Below, piece by piece: positions 52,741 through 61,792 of a DNA stretch of 64,000 nt; within the stretch, counting starts at the first letter, position 1, and every line of letters begins with the position of its first letter. This DNA comes from Desulfacinum hydrothermale DSM 13146 (GTDB taxonomy: Bacteria > Desulfobacterota > Syntrophobacteria > Syntrophobacterales > DSM-9756). The DNA lies in contig NZ_FWXF01000004.1 in NCBI RefSeq assembly GCF_900176285.1, positions 62,001-126,000 on the forward strand. The letters are read 5' to 3'. A program made the position numbers and the translations under genes. The notes under the pieces are model-generated. The model worked only from the letters and a program-made list of their open reading frames with translations, was not told the DNA's origin and did not search any database.

Positions 52741-53643
52741 TCATGCTGCGTCTTTCCTCCGCCGTACCAACCCGGCCAAACCAGCCAACCCACTTCCAAG
52801 CAGAAACAGGGACGCGGGTTCAGGTACGGCATAGGCCCGGGCCGGGTCCGAACTCTGTGCACCAAGTATTTCAGTGCCGTCGTTCCAGCCATTAAGCGGT
52901 CCCTGATAGATGTTTCTGAACTTAATGTCGGCCGTGTTGGGCCCCAACAGAGTCGTAAAGTAATCGCCGTTAAGAAGAGTGGCCCACGCCCCATCAGCGC
53001 TGGTGATCAGCCCATCCCCGTCAACATCTGCAACGTTTCCATAAGAATCGGCAAGCCCTACAAAAGAAGGTGCGCTAGGAATTGAATTGCCTGTAATTGT
53101 AACCTCCGGATCTGGCACTACAGCACCGGGTACGAAGGTTAACCTTGCCAACAATGTGCCATCCGTATATCCCGTGAATTGAAAATCGTCAGTTCTATCC
53201 GAGGGGAGAGCGGTTCCCAAAGTCTCCATGGTTGCCCCACTCGCAAGGCCCGGCTCGTCCCAGTAGAGCCACAACTCGCCTCCAACACTATTGATATAAT
53301 CAGGCCCCACCCCCACTTCCTTGACCTGTATGCCTCCAAAAATCCCCGTGATCTGACCCCCGTCTGTGGTCTGATCGGTCCAGATTGGTGGACTGAAAGC
53401 ATCGAAGTTCTCAGCATCGCCGGTGAGATCGCCCACTGCTATCGTACTCACAATGAACACTCCCCAGTTGCCCTCACTGGCGTCGCTGGGACTCTTAATG
53501 GCATTCGAGATACTGAGCTGTTCTCTATTGTCAAACTTAATGTACAATGGCCCCAGCGGTGGCATAAATGGTGCCGCAAAAGCCACCGCTGCCACCGAAA
53601 CTATCAGACCTGCAGCAAGGAATACAAACAGCTTTTTTTTCAT
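52741..53643 (-). CDS. PEP-CTERM domain protein
   Basis: 300 aa. Sec signal peptide (KLFVFLAAGLIVSVAAVAFA) and at the C-terminus the PEP-CTERM sorting signal: VPEPAS, a hydrophobic helix, then RRRK. Exosortase recognises and cleaves this signal and passes the protein to the outer surface. The middle is a beta-rich domain with a calcium-binding loop like dockerins (DVDGDGLITSADGAW). ATG 53643 has AGGAG eight bases upstream. No exosortase gene is present in this window, so the sorting enzyme must lie elsewhere. AT-richer than the flanks. A -24/-12-like site for this gene is only weakly visible near 53735. Confidence 0.88.
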   Translation of the reverse strand: MKKKLFVFLAAGLIVSVAAVAFAAPFMPPLGPLYIKFDNREQLSISNAIKSPSDASEGNWGVFIVSTIAVGDLTGDAENFDAFSPPIWTDQTTDGGQITGIFGGIQVKEVGVGPDYINSVGGELWLYWDEPGLASGATMETLGTALPSDRTDDFQFTGYTDGTLLARLTFVPGAVVPDPEVTITGNSIPSAPSFVGLADSYGNVADVDGDGLITSADGAWATLLNGDYFTTLLGPNTADIKFRNIYQGPLNGWNDGTEILGAQSSDPARAYAVPEPASLFLLGSGLAGLAGLVRRRKDAA

Positions 53644-54581
53644 GTTTCGATCTCCTAATGTGTATTGTTAACGTACTAGTACCGAGACTGTAACTCGTGG
53701 CCAGTCAGCGAAAACGGTACATCACCATTTTGGCATGGGATCTGCCCGTGCATACCTATAAGTTTCAAACCCAGACACCATGTTGTTCTTCATCAACGTC
53801 TCCTTATTCCCGCATCTGTGCCATTTCCGATGAGCCGCACTTCTCACACAAGATCACCGCTCAAAACTCCCATACAACGACTGCCCTTACAGGACATGCA
53901 CGAGCTATGCCGGGGAGATCGGATGGAACAGTCAAAAGCAATCGTATGTATTTTCAAGGACATGGCACGGGTGTTCCTGCTTGGGATCTCATCTTTGTCC
54001 AGAGATGTGCAATCGGATTCCACAATCAAGTGTAATCCCTTGCGTACGTAGGAAGGATCCTGCACAGCTTTTTACCCAAAAGGACGATCTGCACCGGGAA
54101 TTGCTGACGACATACACAGGGGGATGTTGGGGACAGCCTGAATCAGTGATGTGTGACGGAGTGGACTGACGAGCATGGATTCGGTACCCATTTGGGGGGC
54201 ACCGACGCCCTAGTTCATCCACTTTCTAAGGTGGACCCCACTGTCAAGGCCAATTTTGGAGCAATTGAAGGTGTTGTCTCAGTTCTTCACAATCCAGCTT
54301 CCCAGTTCGCTTGCCACCGGTCTCCGATTGAGTACTCGAGTTTTCAATAAGCCCCAAAGGACCTGGCTTTGTCGGAAAACCAAGTCGCAGGGGGGCGCCG
54401 AGAATGGGCCCAACCATGGCTCGTCGGAGGCGGCCCCCCGCGACGAGTATGGCGAGTATGGGGACAGGTAAATAAAAATTTCAGTCTGCTCTGTTCTGTG
54501 TTATGGTGGTAACAGAAGGCCGCAGGAAACTGTGGGACCAGACGAGACAAGACACGCCGTATGGAAAGGGGGAGGACGGCC
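53644..54581. other. Long non-coding stretch upstream of the PEP-CTERM and transposase genes
   Basis: No credible gene. AT-richer than most of the window up to about 54350. GTGCAA occurs near 54005, as in the half-sites near 39400. A large inverted repeat lies at 54384-54444. Confidence 0.5.
54384..54444. repeat. Inverted repeat upstream of the REP-type transposase
   Basis: GTCGC-A-GGGGGGC (54384-54396) pairs with GCCCCCCGCGAC (54433-54444) with one bulged base, loop of 36. It lies about 140 bp before the transposase start and could be an end that the enzyme recognises. Confidence 0.5.
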
Positions 54582-55460
54582 ATGGCACGCACCCGGCGCA
54601 TGAAGGTCAGCGGTGAGGAGGCCTACTACCACGTGGTATCCCGCACCGTGGGCGGAGAGTTTTACTTGGGGGATGTGGAAAAGGAAAGGCTCCTGCAGGT
54701 GATCCGAAGCTACGGGCGGCTCTATTTTGTGGAGATCCTGGGCTTTTGCCTCATGAGCAACCACTTTCATCTGGTGGTGAAGACGCGAAGTTGCGTGGAC
54801 GTGACCGATGCGGAGATCGTGGAGCGGGTGAGCTTCCACTATGGGCTGGATCCGGAGGTGGTGCGAGGAAAAGACCTGGCCGCCCTGCGACAAAAGCTTT
54901 GCGACCTATCGGAGTTCGTCCGGGCGGTGAAGCTGGACTTTTCCCGGTGGTACAACCGGAAAAACCGGCGAAGGGGCTATTTCTGGGGGGATCGGTTCAA
55001 AAGCGTGCTTCTGGAAGGGGGCGTGGCCCTCGCCCAGTGTCTCGCTTACATCGAACTGAATCCTGTGCGGACGGGCATCGTGGATCGCCCCGAAGCCTAC
55101 CGATGGAACAGCCTTTCTTTCCGGCTGGCGGGACAAGGGGACTTTTTGAGCTGGAACGGCATGGATATGGGCGATGTGCGTCGGTATTGCGCCATGGTCT
55201 ACCAGGTGGGCAAGGGCGGCCGGCTGGATTCCACGGGCCGCGAGCAGGGGCGGATTCGGGGAGATGCCAGGGAACCGGTGAGCCTTTGGCGGCACAAGGT
55301 GCGCTTTTTTACAGACGGCCTGGTGTTGGGTTCAAAAGCGTTTGTGCTGGACGCCTACGAGCGGTTTTCCGGATGTATCCACAAAAAGGAGCGGCGGGCT
55401 CACCGAGCCGCGGGCGTGGAAGGGGTGTTTTCCCTTCGGCGTTTGACGGCGGCGGCGTGA
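54582..55460 (+). CDS. REP-associated tyrosine transposase (RAYT, Y1/HUH family)
   Basis: 292 aa. The HUH motif is His61-Phe-His63 in LMSNHFHLVVK, preceded by YHVVSRTVGGEFYL, which is typical of RAYT and not of IS200 proteins. The tyrosine region reads SRWYNRKNRRRGYFWGDRFKSVLLE, and YIELNPVRTG follows. RAYTs cleave single-stranded REP hairpins and spread them. The C-terminal 90 residues exceed short RAYTs. ATG 54582 has GGGGAGGA six bases before it. A copy of the window's dispersed repeat follows within 45 bp, and an inverted repeat lies upstream. It appears intact. Confidence 0.88.
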   Translation: MARTRRMKVSGEEAYYHVVSRTVGGEFYLGDVEKERLLQVIRSYGRLYFVEILGFCLMSNHFHLVVKTRSCVDVTDAEIVERVSFHYGLDPEVVRGKDLAALRQKLCDLSEFVRAVKLDFSRWYNRKNRRRGYFWGDRFKSVLLEGGVALAQCLAYIELNPVRTGIVDRPEAYRWNSLSFRLAGQGDFLSWNGMDMGDVRRYCAMVYQVGKGGRLDSTGREQGRIRGDAREPVSLWRHKVRFFTDGLVLGSKAFVLDAYERFSGCIHKKERRAHRAAGVEGVFSLRRLTAAA

Positions 55461-55504
55461 GGGCTTTGGCGGGATTGGAAGAGGCGACGGCACCGGGCAG
55501 GTTG

Positions 55505-55715
55505 GTCGTGAGTTAGCTGGAGAGCTCTATTGTCGGCAAGTCGCGCGCTAGAGCCCCGGGCACGCCAGGCCACAGGAGCTTGTGCGAGAACGCTCGGATG
55601 CTCCCTGCGGGTCCGTTCCGCCTGCCTAACTTTGCGGGAGTGGGGGCGGGTTCGGAACCCGCCCCAACAAAGCGCAAAAAAGATCACATGGCACCGTGCG
55701 GGCTTGGAATGGGTG
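55505..55715 (-). repeat. Dispersed intergenic repeat, copy D (next to the transposase)
   Basis: Minus-strand copy. Reading the complement: GTGCCATGTGATCTTTTTTGCGCTTTGTT, GGGGCGGGTTCCGAACCCGCCC and CTCCCGCAAAG match copy A at about 8335-8395 with few differences. The palindrome GGGCGGGTTC/GAACCCGCCC is a good candidate for a REP-type hairpin. The remaining sequence to 55990 shows no gene. Confidence 0.7.
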
Positions 55716-55990
55716 TTGATCGCACTGGTGGCAATGCCAAGCCGGTGGGAGGCGAACGGGCCGTTGCGATTTTTGGAATGCAACGTGCCCTATGGGCTCA
55801 AAACGGGCCTTTCGGTTTTCCCGGTGATGCGGTTTTTCACGGCCGGTGGGTGCGTGCTGAAAAGCTTGGAAGACGGCGGGATCTACCACCGATTGCGCGG
55901 TGATTTCCTAGCCGCATTCCACAAGGCCTTGCCCTGCTTTCTCGATTGGACCGTTTTTTTTCCGAGGCCTTGTAACGGCTGGAAAACCAA

Positions 55991-58285
55991 TCATTTGGCA
56001 GTCTTTGCGGGCTGATGCCGGTCGTTGCCATGGACGGCGCACAGGAGGCCGGGAAGCAAAAGAAGATCTCCTGCCAGGGCGGTGAGCATGATGACGGAGC
56101 AAAGCAAACCGAAGTGAAGGGTCGGGACGAAGTGGCTCAAGACCAGCACCCCAAAGCCCACCATGAGAATCACGGAAGAAGACACCATGGCTTTCCCCTT
56201 GGATAGAATGACCCGTCCCACCGCTTCGTTGCGGGAGACCCCGCGGGAGCGCTCTTCCCCGTAAATCGTTAGAAAATGGATGGTGTTGTCCACGGCCATG
56301 CCGATGGCCACCGCGGCGATAAGCGCCGTGGCTGTGTTGAGGGGGATGTGGAATAGCCCCATCATGCCGAAGTTGAGCGCAATGGGAAAGGCGTTTGGGA
56401 AAAGACTGAGAAGGCCCAGCTTCCACGATCTCAGCGCCCCGATCACAATGGCCCAGATGATGCCAACGGCCAGCACCAGGCTCTGCACCTGGCCCCACAC
56501 CAGGGCGTGGATGGTCGTCACATCCTGGACCGCCCGGCCGGTCACCCGCACGGTAACTCCTTTGGGAACGGAGTCTTCGGCCATCTTGCGGATCTTATCG
56601 ATCAAGACCGCTTGCCGGGACGAACGGTGTTCCGAAAGGCGGACCGACAGGCGCGCCTGATCGTAGGAATCGTTGACGAACTCTTGCAGGTCGTCGGCGT
56701 CGTAGAGGAGCAGGTACTGGGCGATGAGATCGCGGCTCTCCGGAAGGCGGTGGTATCTCCGGTCTTGTCCGTGAAAGGCCTGGTTCATGTCCTTTAAGAA
56801 ATCGACCAGGCACAGGGAGGTGTCCACCCCGTCGAGCCCTTCCACCTTGGCCTGGAGCGATTCCATGAAGTGCAGCACGTGGGGATCCTTGAACCGATCC
56901 GGTTCCTGGGCGCGGAACGACACGTCCAGGGATCCGACCCCGGCCAGGTGGCTTTCCACGAAAGCCATGGAGCGCCTGAGGGGATCGGAGGGCTTGAAGT
57001 AGTCGATGAGGTTGGTTTCCACTCGGATGTTCGTGGCAAGAAGCGCGCCCGCCAGCATCAGGACAAGACCTGCGCCGACCACCGCTCGTGGATGGTGCAG
57101 AACCAGATGGTGCGTGGTGTTCAGGATGCGAGCCATGGTGTTTCGATCTTTGCGATCGCTGTAGAGTCTTTCCGCGGGAAAGCACAAGATGAGGGGCGGA
57201 AGCCAAACGAAGGCGAAGAAGAATTCGAAGATCATCCCCACGGAGGCCGTCCAGGCGAAGTCCCGAATGGGCGGAATCCGGCTGATGCCAAGGGAGAGAA
57301 AGCCCACGAAGGTGGTGAGGGTGGTGAGGAAGGAAGGGCGAATGACCCGGCGAAGAACGGCGGCCAGAGCACGTCGTGGATCGTTTCCGGACGCGGAGAG
57401 TTCCGATCGGTGCATGTGGGAGAAGATGTGGACCGTGTCCGAAAGGGAAAGGGCCATCACCAGGGGAGGGACGATCACGGTGACGTTGTTCAGTGTCACC
57501 CCGACCAGGCGGAAGAACCCCATGGAAGCGGCCAGACAGGCGGAGATGTTGGCCAGGGCCAGGAGGGTGAGGCGCCTATTGCGGAAGATCCACTGAACGG
57601 CCAAGCCGATGAGCACATAGGTGATGGGAATGAAGCGGAAGACGTCGCCCTTCATGTATGCACTCAGGCTGACGTTGAGAACCGTCCAGCCGGCCAGATG
57701 GAAAACGGTACCCCGGGCCCGGTAGGGCGAAAGGAGCGATTCCGTTTTTTCAAGGAGTCGTTTGCGCTGATTGGGAACATCGGGTCGGTTGTCCGTAAAG
57801 ACCACGATGGCCGCGGTGGTACCGTCCGAAGAGATGATCCGGCGCACGTAGAGCGGGTTGGAAAGGGCCCTTGCCCGAAGGTCTTCCAGGTCCTTTCGGG
57901 TTGTGGGGATCTCTTCGAGAAACGGTAGAACCTGGAAGTAGCCGTCTCCGCCCCGGGTTTCGTTCACATTGGCGAGGCTCACCACCCGGCGCACCCCATC
58001 CAGCGCTTCCAGCTTTTCCGTGAGGTCCCGGATCATCTCCAGGGTTTCGGGCGTGAAGATGTCCGGCTTTTGGAAGGCGATGACGAAAAATTCATCGTTT
58101 CCGAAGGTTTTTTTGAACTCCTCGTAAAAGAGCGTGTTCGGGTGGTCTTCCAGGGTGAAATAGTCCACGTTGTCCACGGTTCTGACAAAGGGGGCGAAGG
58201 CGCCGAAAAGGAGCGCCACGGCAAGGCCCAGGGCCAGGCAGATCCTGGGATGGGAGGTCACGAGTCTCGGGATGTGCTGGAGCAT
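55991..58285 (-). CDS. RND/MMPL-family exporter 2
   Basis: 764 aa, twelve membrane helices in two halves, paralogous over its full length to the exporter at 48002. Shared stretches are FGNDEFFVIAF, RRVVSLANVNE, TVLNVSLSAYMKGD, NNVTVIVPPLVMALSLSDTVHIFSH and AVAIGMAVDNTIHFL, again with Asp in the fourth helix of each half. GC-rich codon use like the rest of the genome. Start ATG 58285 follows a weak AGGA. It stands alone on the minus strand, about 390 bp from the ThiF fusion gene. The substrate is unknown; lipids are typical of this subfamily. Confidence 0.85.
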   Translation of the reverse strand: MLQHIPRLVTSHPRICLALGLAVALLFGAFAPFVRTVDNVDYFTLEDHPNTLFYEEFKKTFGNDEFFVIAFQKPDIFTPETLEMIRDLTEKLEALDGVRRVVSLANVNETRGGDGYFQVLPFLEEIPTTRKDLEDLRARALSNPLYVRRIISSDGTTAAIVVFTDNRPDVPNQRKRLLEKTESLLSPYRARGTVFHLAGWTVLNVSLSAYMKGDVFRFIPITYVLIGLAVQWIFRNRRLTLLALANISACLAASMGFFRLVGVTLNNVTVIVPPLVMALSLSDTVHIFSHMHRSELSASGNDPRRALAAVLRRVIRPSFLTTLTTFVGFLSLGISRIPPIRDFAWTASVGMIFEFFFAFVWLPPLILCFPAERLYSDRKDRNTMARILNTTHHLVLHHPRAVVGAGLVLMLAGALLATNIRVETNLIDYFKPSDPLRRSMAFVESHLAGVGSLDVSFRAQEPDRFKDPHVLHFMESLQAKVEGLDGVDTSLCLVDFLKDMNQAFHGQDRRYHRLPESRDLIAQYLLLYDADDLQEFVNDSYDQARLSVRLSEHRSSRQAVLIDKIRKMAEDSVPKGVTVRVTGRAVQDVTTIHALVWGQVQSLVLAVGIIWAIVIGALRSWKLGLLSLFPNAFPIALNFGMMGLFHIPLNTATALIAAVAIGMAVDNTIHFLTIYGEERSRGVSRNEAVGRVILSKGKAMVSSSVILMVGFGVLVLSHFVPTLHFGLLCSVIMLTALAGDLLLLPGLLCAVHGNDRHQPAKTAK

Positions 58286-58678
58286 GGAACGGGTCCTGCC
58301 TTTCCGGTCTTGGGATCATCAGGGGCGCTGGAGATCGTGGCCCACCTTCGTACAAATCGCATCGTGGTGCTGGAAGCATTCCCTCAAGGTATCGGCAGGG
58401 GCGGCGAAAAGGTTGAGCCCTAACGTGAAGGTCGGCGGCCGGCCTGGCAGGCGGGCGACCGAGGGGGCCGTGGGGCGGCCGTCCATGGGGGGCAACCCCC
58501 GGTTGGAGGAGAAGGGCTTGTGTGCGCGGTCAGCATCAGGACTTGGTCCGCCCGGTATGCCCATGTCGATTCGCGATGGGGTATCGCCTGTGAGGGCGGG
58601 CCTTGGGCCTTCCCCTTCGCAGGTCGCCTTCGGTCGTGCGGTGCGGAAAAAGCGGATCCTTTCATTTCGGACCAGGGC
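58286..58678. other. Non-coding gap
   Basis: No gene, promoter or repeat recognised in this stretch between the second exporter and the ThiF-nitroreductase fusion, apart from a small GGGGG/CCCCC hairpin near 58490. Confidence 0.4.
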
Positions 58679-60790
58679 CTACTTCCCGGCGGATTCCCTG
58701 CGCGTTGGTTCCACCGGGGCGGGCCGTCGCAGGGTGGGTGTGGTGATGGGCGGGGCATGGCCCAGCCGGAAGAGCATCACGTGGCCCGCTGCGTAGAAGT
58801 CCACGTGGGGGAATAGGTCTTGGTAGAGGGCAAAGGCCCGTTCCAGGAGCCGGTGGTGGCGTTGATAAAACGGGGTGAGCCCCTGGCGCTGGGCGCGGGT
58901 CCAAAAGAGGGTCACGGCCGTCATGGGCTGAAAGGCCAGGCCATGGGCTGTGGCCGTGAGCCAGATCGTTTGCAGGGCCCGCCCTCCGTGGAAGAAGTCT
59001 TCCGCCGTGGGGCCCGACACGGTGAGAAGCCCCGCCGCGGCGGCCTGAGCCATGCCCTGGGCCGCGTGCCGGGCCACCGCCCGGGACGCTCCCAGCCGGT
59101 TCAAGACGTTCATCACCGGCCACGGCCGGCTGAAGCGCAAAAAGAGTTCGCCCATCCGCCCGGCTTCCAGGTTCTTGATGGGAAAGCCGTCCCGGGTGCG
59201 AAGCGCTTCCTCATCGCAGGGGCGGATCATGTGGTGAAGATGTTCGTGCAGGCGCCGGTCTTCGCTCCGGATCCGGTCCACCCAATAGATGAGCCGGGCC
59301 AGTTTCTTGAGCCGCTCCCGATCCTGCACCAGATGGAGCCTTGCGCCGGGAAAGGGGATCACGGCCTGCTGCAGGGACTCCGCCGCCACGGGAGACAGGC
59401 GCGTCTTTCCAAAGGGCTTGCGGTTGGTGTGGCGCTTCCAGATCCAGGGATGAAGCGGGTCGGGGGAAACGTCGGCCGGCTCCAGCCCGATGCGGGCGGC
59501 CAGGTGCTCTTCTCCACCTTCGCACGAAACGCTCATCCGGGCCCTGAGCCCGAAGGCTGTGGCGGCGATGCGGACGTTTTCCGCCGCCGCGCCGCAGGCG
59601 ATGACGGACGCCACCTGATCCACGTTGAAAAAGGACCGGTCCCTGTTCGGATCCACCTGGATGCAAACAGAATCTTCTTTTGCGGAAAGCTTCCAGGGCT
59701 GGGCGTTGTCTCCCGACGGGGCCTGGACGGCCGCATCCAGAAGGTAGGCCAACACGTCCCGGGAAACGGGCGGGCCTTGCACCGGGCTCGACGGAGCGGG
59801 AGGACGGGGGCGGCAATCGGGAAGGTTGGCGGCCGGCGCCGATCCCCGCCTGATGAGGGAGCGCAAGAAGAGCACGGTTTTGGGGCGATTGTCGGACGCA
59901 TCGGAAAGCAAGAACCGCCGGATGGCCCATGCCTTGATCTTTTGCGCCGGGTGGCGATTGCCCAACCGAAGGCGGCCCCGCCGGAGGGTCCAGGAATAGG
60001 GATCGATCTGAAGGTAGTGGGGCACCGGGCGAAGGGGGCCTCTTCCCAGAAGGATCTTGACCGCTTCCGTGGCGGCCGCTGCGGCGCACAGCTGGCAAGC
60101 GGCGGCCACCGATGGGCCCGCCCGCTGCGTGAGGCTGACACGATCCAGATCCATGTGGCGGAGATGCAGAGGGCGAGGGGCCAGTCCCATGGCAAACCGC
60201 AGGTATTCTTCTTCTTCGGTCAAGCCGGGGCGAACATCAAAATAGTCGTCGAAGGTCATCCCCTCATGGGGGGAAAAGACGAGCACGGCCGTGGTGAAGC
60301 CCAAGGGGCCGGCCGTCACCACGTGAAGGCCCCGTTCCAGGGCGCGGTTGAAGAGCTTTCGTCGCACGTCGAAGCAGAAGAAATCGAGGCCGTCCAGGAC
60401 CACGTGAACCCCTTCCAGAAACCGGTCCAGGTTGTCTTCCATCACCCCTTCTGGAAAGGAGACTATGTCCACCCCTTCTGGAAAGGAGACTATGTCCAGG
60501 TGGGGATTCACGGCCCGGGCCTCTTCCACCATGACCTCCAGCTTGGGCCGACCCAGGTGCGGCACCTTGGCCCCGTACTGGCGATTCATGTTGGCCAGTT
60601 CGAAGGCGTCCCGATCCGCCAAGTGAAACGCTCCCACGCCCATGCGGGCCAGGGTGATCACATGGAGCCCGCCCACGCCCCCGAGGCCGGCCACGGCCAC
60701 GCGGGATCGGCGGAGCAGCTCCTGTTCCGCTTCCGTGAAGATGCCCAGGTTGCGGGAAAACGCCGTCTGGTAGTAGGTTTGTGGGTCCAT
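58679..60790 (-). CDS. ThiF/E1-like and nitroreductase-like fusion protein (Rv1355c type)
   Basis: 703 aa. Residues about 20-270 form an E1/ThiF-like adenylating domain: VAVAGLGGVGG at 31-41, DRDAFELANMNRQ at 59-71 and GPLGFTTAVL; no CxxC zinc pairs are evident. Residues about 345-670 form a nitroreductase-like FMN domain (VSRDVLAYLLDAAVQAPSGDNAQPWKL, SFFNVDQVASVIACG, WIWKRHTNRKPFG). The combination is the one in Mycobacterium Rv1355c; its reaction is unknown. At residues 99-116 the nine-residue unit DIVSFPEGV is present twice in a row, from a perfect 27-bp tandem DNA duplication. ATG 60790 starts the family N-terminus. Confidence 0.82.
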   Translation of the reverse strand: MDPQTYYQTAFSRNLGIFTEAEQELLRRSRVAVAGLGGVGGLHVITLARMGVGAFHLADRDAFELANMNRQYGAKVPHLGRPKLEVMVEEARAVNPHLDIVSFPEGVDIVSFPEGVMEDNLDRFLEGVHVVLDGLDFFCFDVRRKLFNRALERGLHVVTAGPLGFTTAVLVFSPHEGMTFDDYFDVRPGLTEEEEYLRFAMGLAPRPLHLRHMDLDRVSLTQRAGPSVAAACQLCAAAAATEAVKILLGRGPLRPVPHYLQIDPYSWTLRRGRLRLGNRHPAQKIKAWAIRRFLLSDASDNRPKTVLFLRSLIRRGSAPAANLPDCRPRPPAPSSPVQGPPVSRDVLAYLLDAAVQAPSGDNAQPWKLSAKEDSVCIQVDPNRDRSFFNVDQVASVIACGAAAENVRIAATAFGLRARMSVSCEGGEEHLAARIGLEPADVSPDPLHPWIWKRHTNRKPFGKTRLSPVAAESLQQAVIPFPGARLHLVQDRERLKKLARLIYWVDRIRSEDRRLHEHLHHMIRPCDEEALRTRDGFPIKNLEAGRMGELFLRFSRPWPVMNVLNRLGASRAVARHAAQGMAQAAAAGLLTVSGPTAEDFFHGGRALQTIWLTATAHGLAFQPMTAVTLFWTRAQRQGLTPFYQRHHRLLERAFALYQDLFPHVDFYAAGHVMLFRLGHAPPITTPTLRRPAPVEPTRRESAGK
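60443..60496. repeat. 27-bp perfect tandem duplication inside the ThiF fusion gene
   Basis: Two identical 27-base units, 60443-60469 and 60470-60496, each beginning CACCCCTTCTGG and ending GACTATGTC. It preserves the frame and adds nine residues. Identity at all 27 positions suggests a recent slippage or an assembly artefact. Confidence 0.95.
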
Positions 60791-60860
60791 GGGCCTCTTG
60801 GATTGTGTGTCGTCAATGGATGGGTGCCGTTAAAGGAAATCGGCGTTCTGATGGAGCTTT

Positions 60861-61631
60861 TCAATCCCACTCGAAGCTTTGGATGACCAGGATGCCGGCT
60901 TCCCGGGCCTTTTCCAGCACCTTCGGCTTGGCGTAATGGGTGACGATGAGGGGAAGCGGCTCTTCCGCCGTGACGGCGGCCACCTTGTCCACCTTGCGTC
61001 GCAGGCTCCGGAGCTTGGAGACGTCGTCCAGGCGCAGCACCGATTCGCCCACGAGAACCACCGCCTTGCCGTCCTTGAGGGCTCGGGCGAAGAAGTTGAT
61101 CTCCTCGTTGGCCACGTCCGCTCGAACGATCCGGTCCTGGACCTGAATGCCGTAGTTGGCCGCCAGGTGGGCCGGAAGCTTTCGGTAGGCCTCGTTTTCC
61201 AGCGCGTAAGCCATGCTCCGGGAAAGCCCCCCCACCTGTTCCCGAGTGGCCTTGAGACCCCGGGCCAGCGAGGCCACCTCCTTTTCCGTCCGCTTTTGGG
61301 CCTGGGCCAGTTCCTCCACTTTGATCGCAAGGCTGTCCAGGCGGGCTTCGGTTCTTTTCTGCGCTTCGGCCAGTTCTTCGACGCGGGCTTCGGTCCGCTT
61401 TTGTGCCTCGGCCAGTTCCTCCACTTTGACCGCAAGGCTGTCCAGGCGAGCTTCGGTTCGAAGCTGGGCCTGGGCCAGATCCTGCACCACGTCTTTCAGT
61501 TCGTTGAATTCCCGCTTGGTCACCGATTCTTCGCGGTTTCGTTCCACCTCTTCGAAGAGGCTCAAAAGCACCTCCCGAAGATCCGGCGCCACGCGTTCCA
61601 ATTTTCTGTAGAGGGCGACACTCATGCCCAT
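60861..61631 (-). CDS. Coiled-coil protein with PD-(D/E)XK-nuclease-like C-terminus
   Basis: 256 aa. Residues about 25-135 are tandem heptad units built on VEELAEAQKRTEARLDSLA, so a rod of coiled coil; the DNA of these units is also repetitive. The last 120 residues have the strand/helix order of restriction-endonuclease-like folds (YGIQVQDRIVRADVANEEINFFARA, VVLVGES, PLIVTHYAKPKVLEKAREAGILVIQS). Relatives of this type are frequent in cyanobacteria and deltaproteobacteria and often carry the misleading database name chordopoxvirus fusion protein. Function unknown. ATG 61631 has AGGAGG nine bases upstream. It lies 70 bp upstream of the fusion gene on the same strand and may be cotranscribed. 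Confidence 0.75.
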   Translation of the reverse strand: MGMSVALYRKLERVAPDLREVLLSLFEEVERNREESVTKREFNELKDVVQDLAQAQLRTEARLDSLAVKVEELAEAQKRTEARVEELAEAQKRTEARLDSLAIKVEELAQAQKRTEKEVASLARGLKATREQVGGLSRSMAYALENEAYRKLPAHLAANYGIQVQDRIVRADVANEEINFFARALKDGKAVVLVGESVLRLDDVSKLRSLRRKVDKVAAVTAEEPLPLIVTHYAKPKVLEKAREAGILVIQSFEWD

Positions 61632-61792
61632 CGTGTGCAGCCTCCTGGGGGCCGGCGGTGGCCATCGGGCCGCCGCGCCACTTCATGGGGATACGGCTTG
61701 CCCCCATCCTATCCCATGGGAACCCCTGGCGGCAAGGAAGATCAGGGATTTCAAGTGCTTCGGACCAGATTGCTTCGTACCCGCCGTTCCTC

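Noticed and set aside
53697-54350. Several short open frames before the transposase gene
   Set aside because: No ribosome sites, no hydrophobic or domain pattern, frames not maintained.
55700-55990. Remnant of a gene between copy D and exporter 2
   Set aside because: One frame is open, but the translation lacks any family likeness and the start is unsupported.
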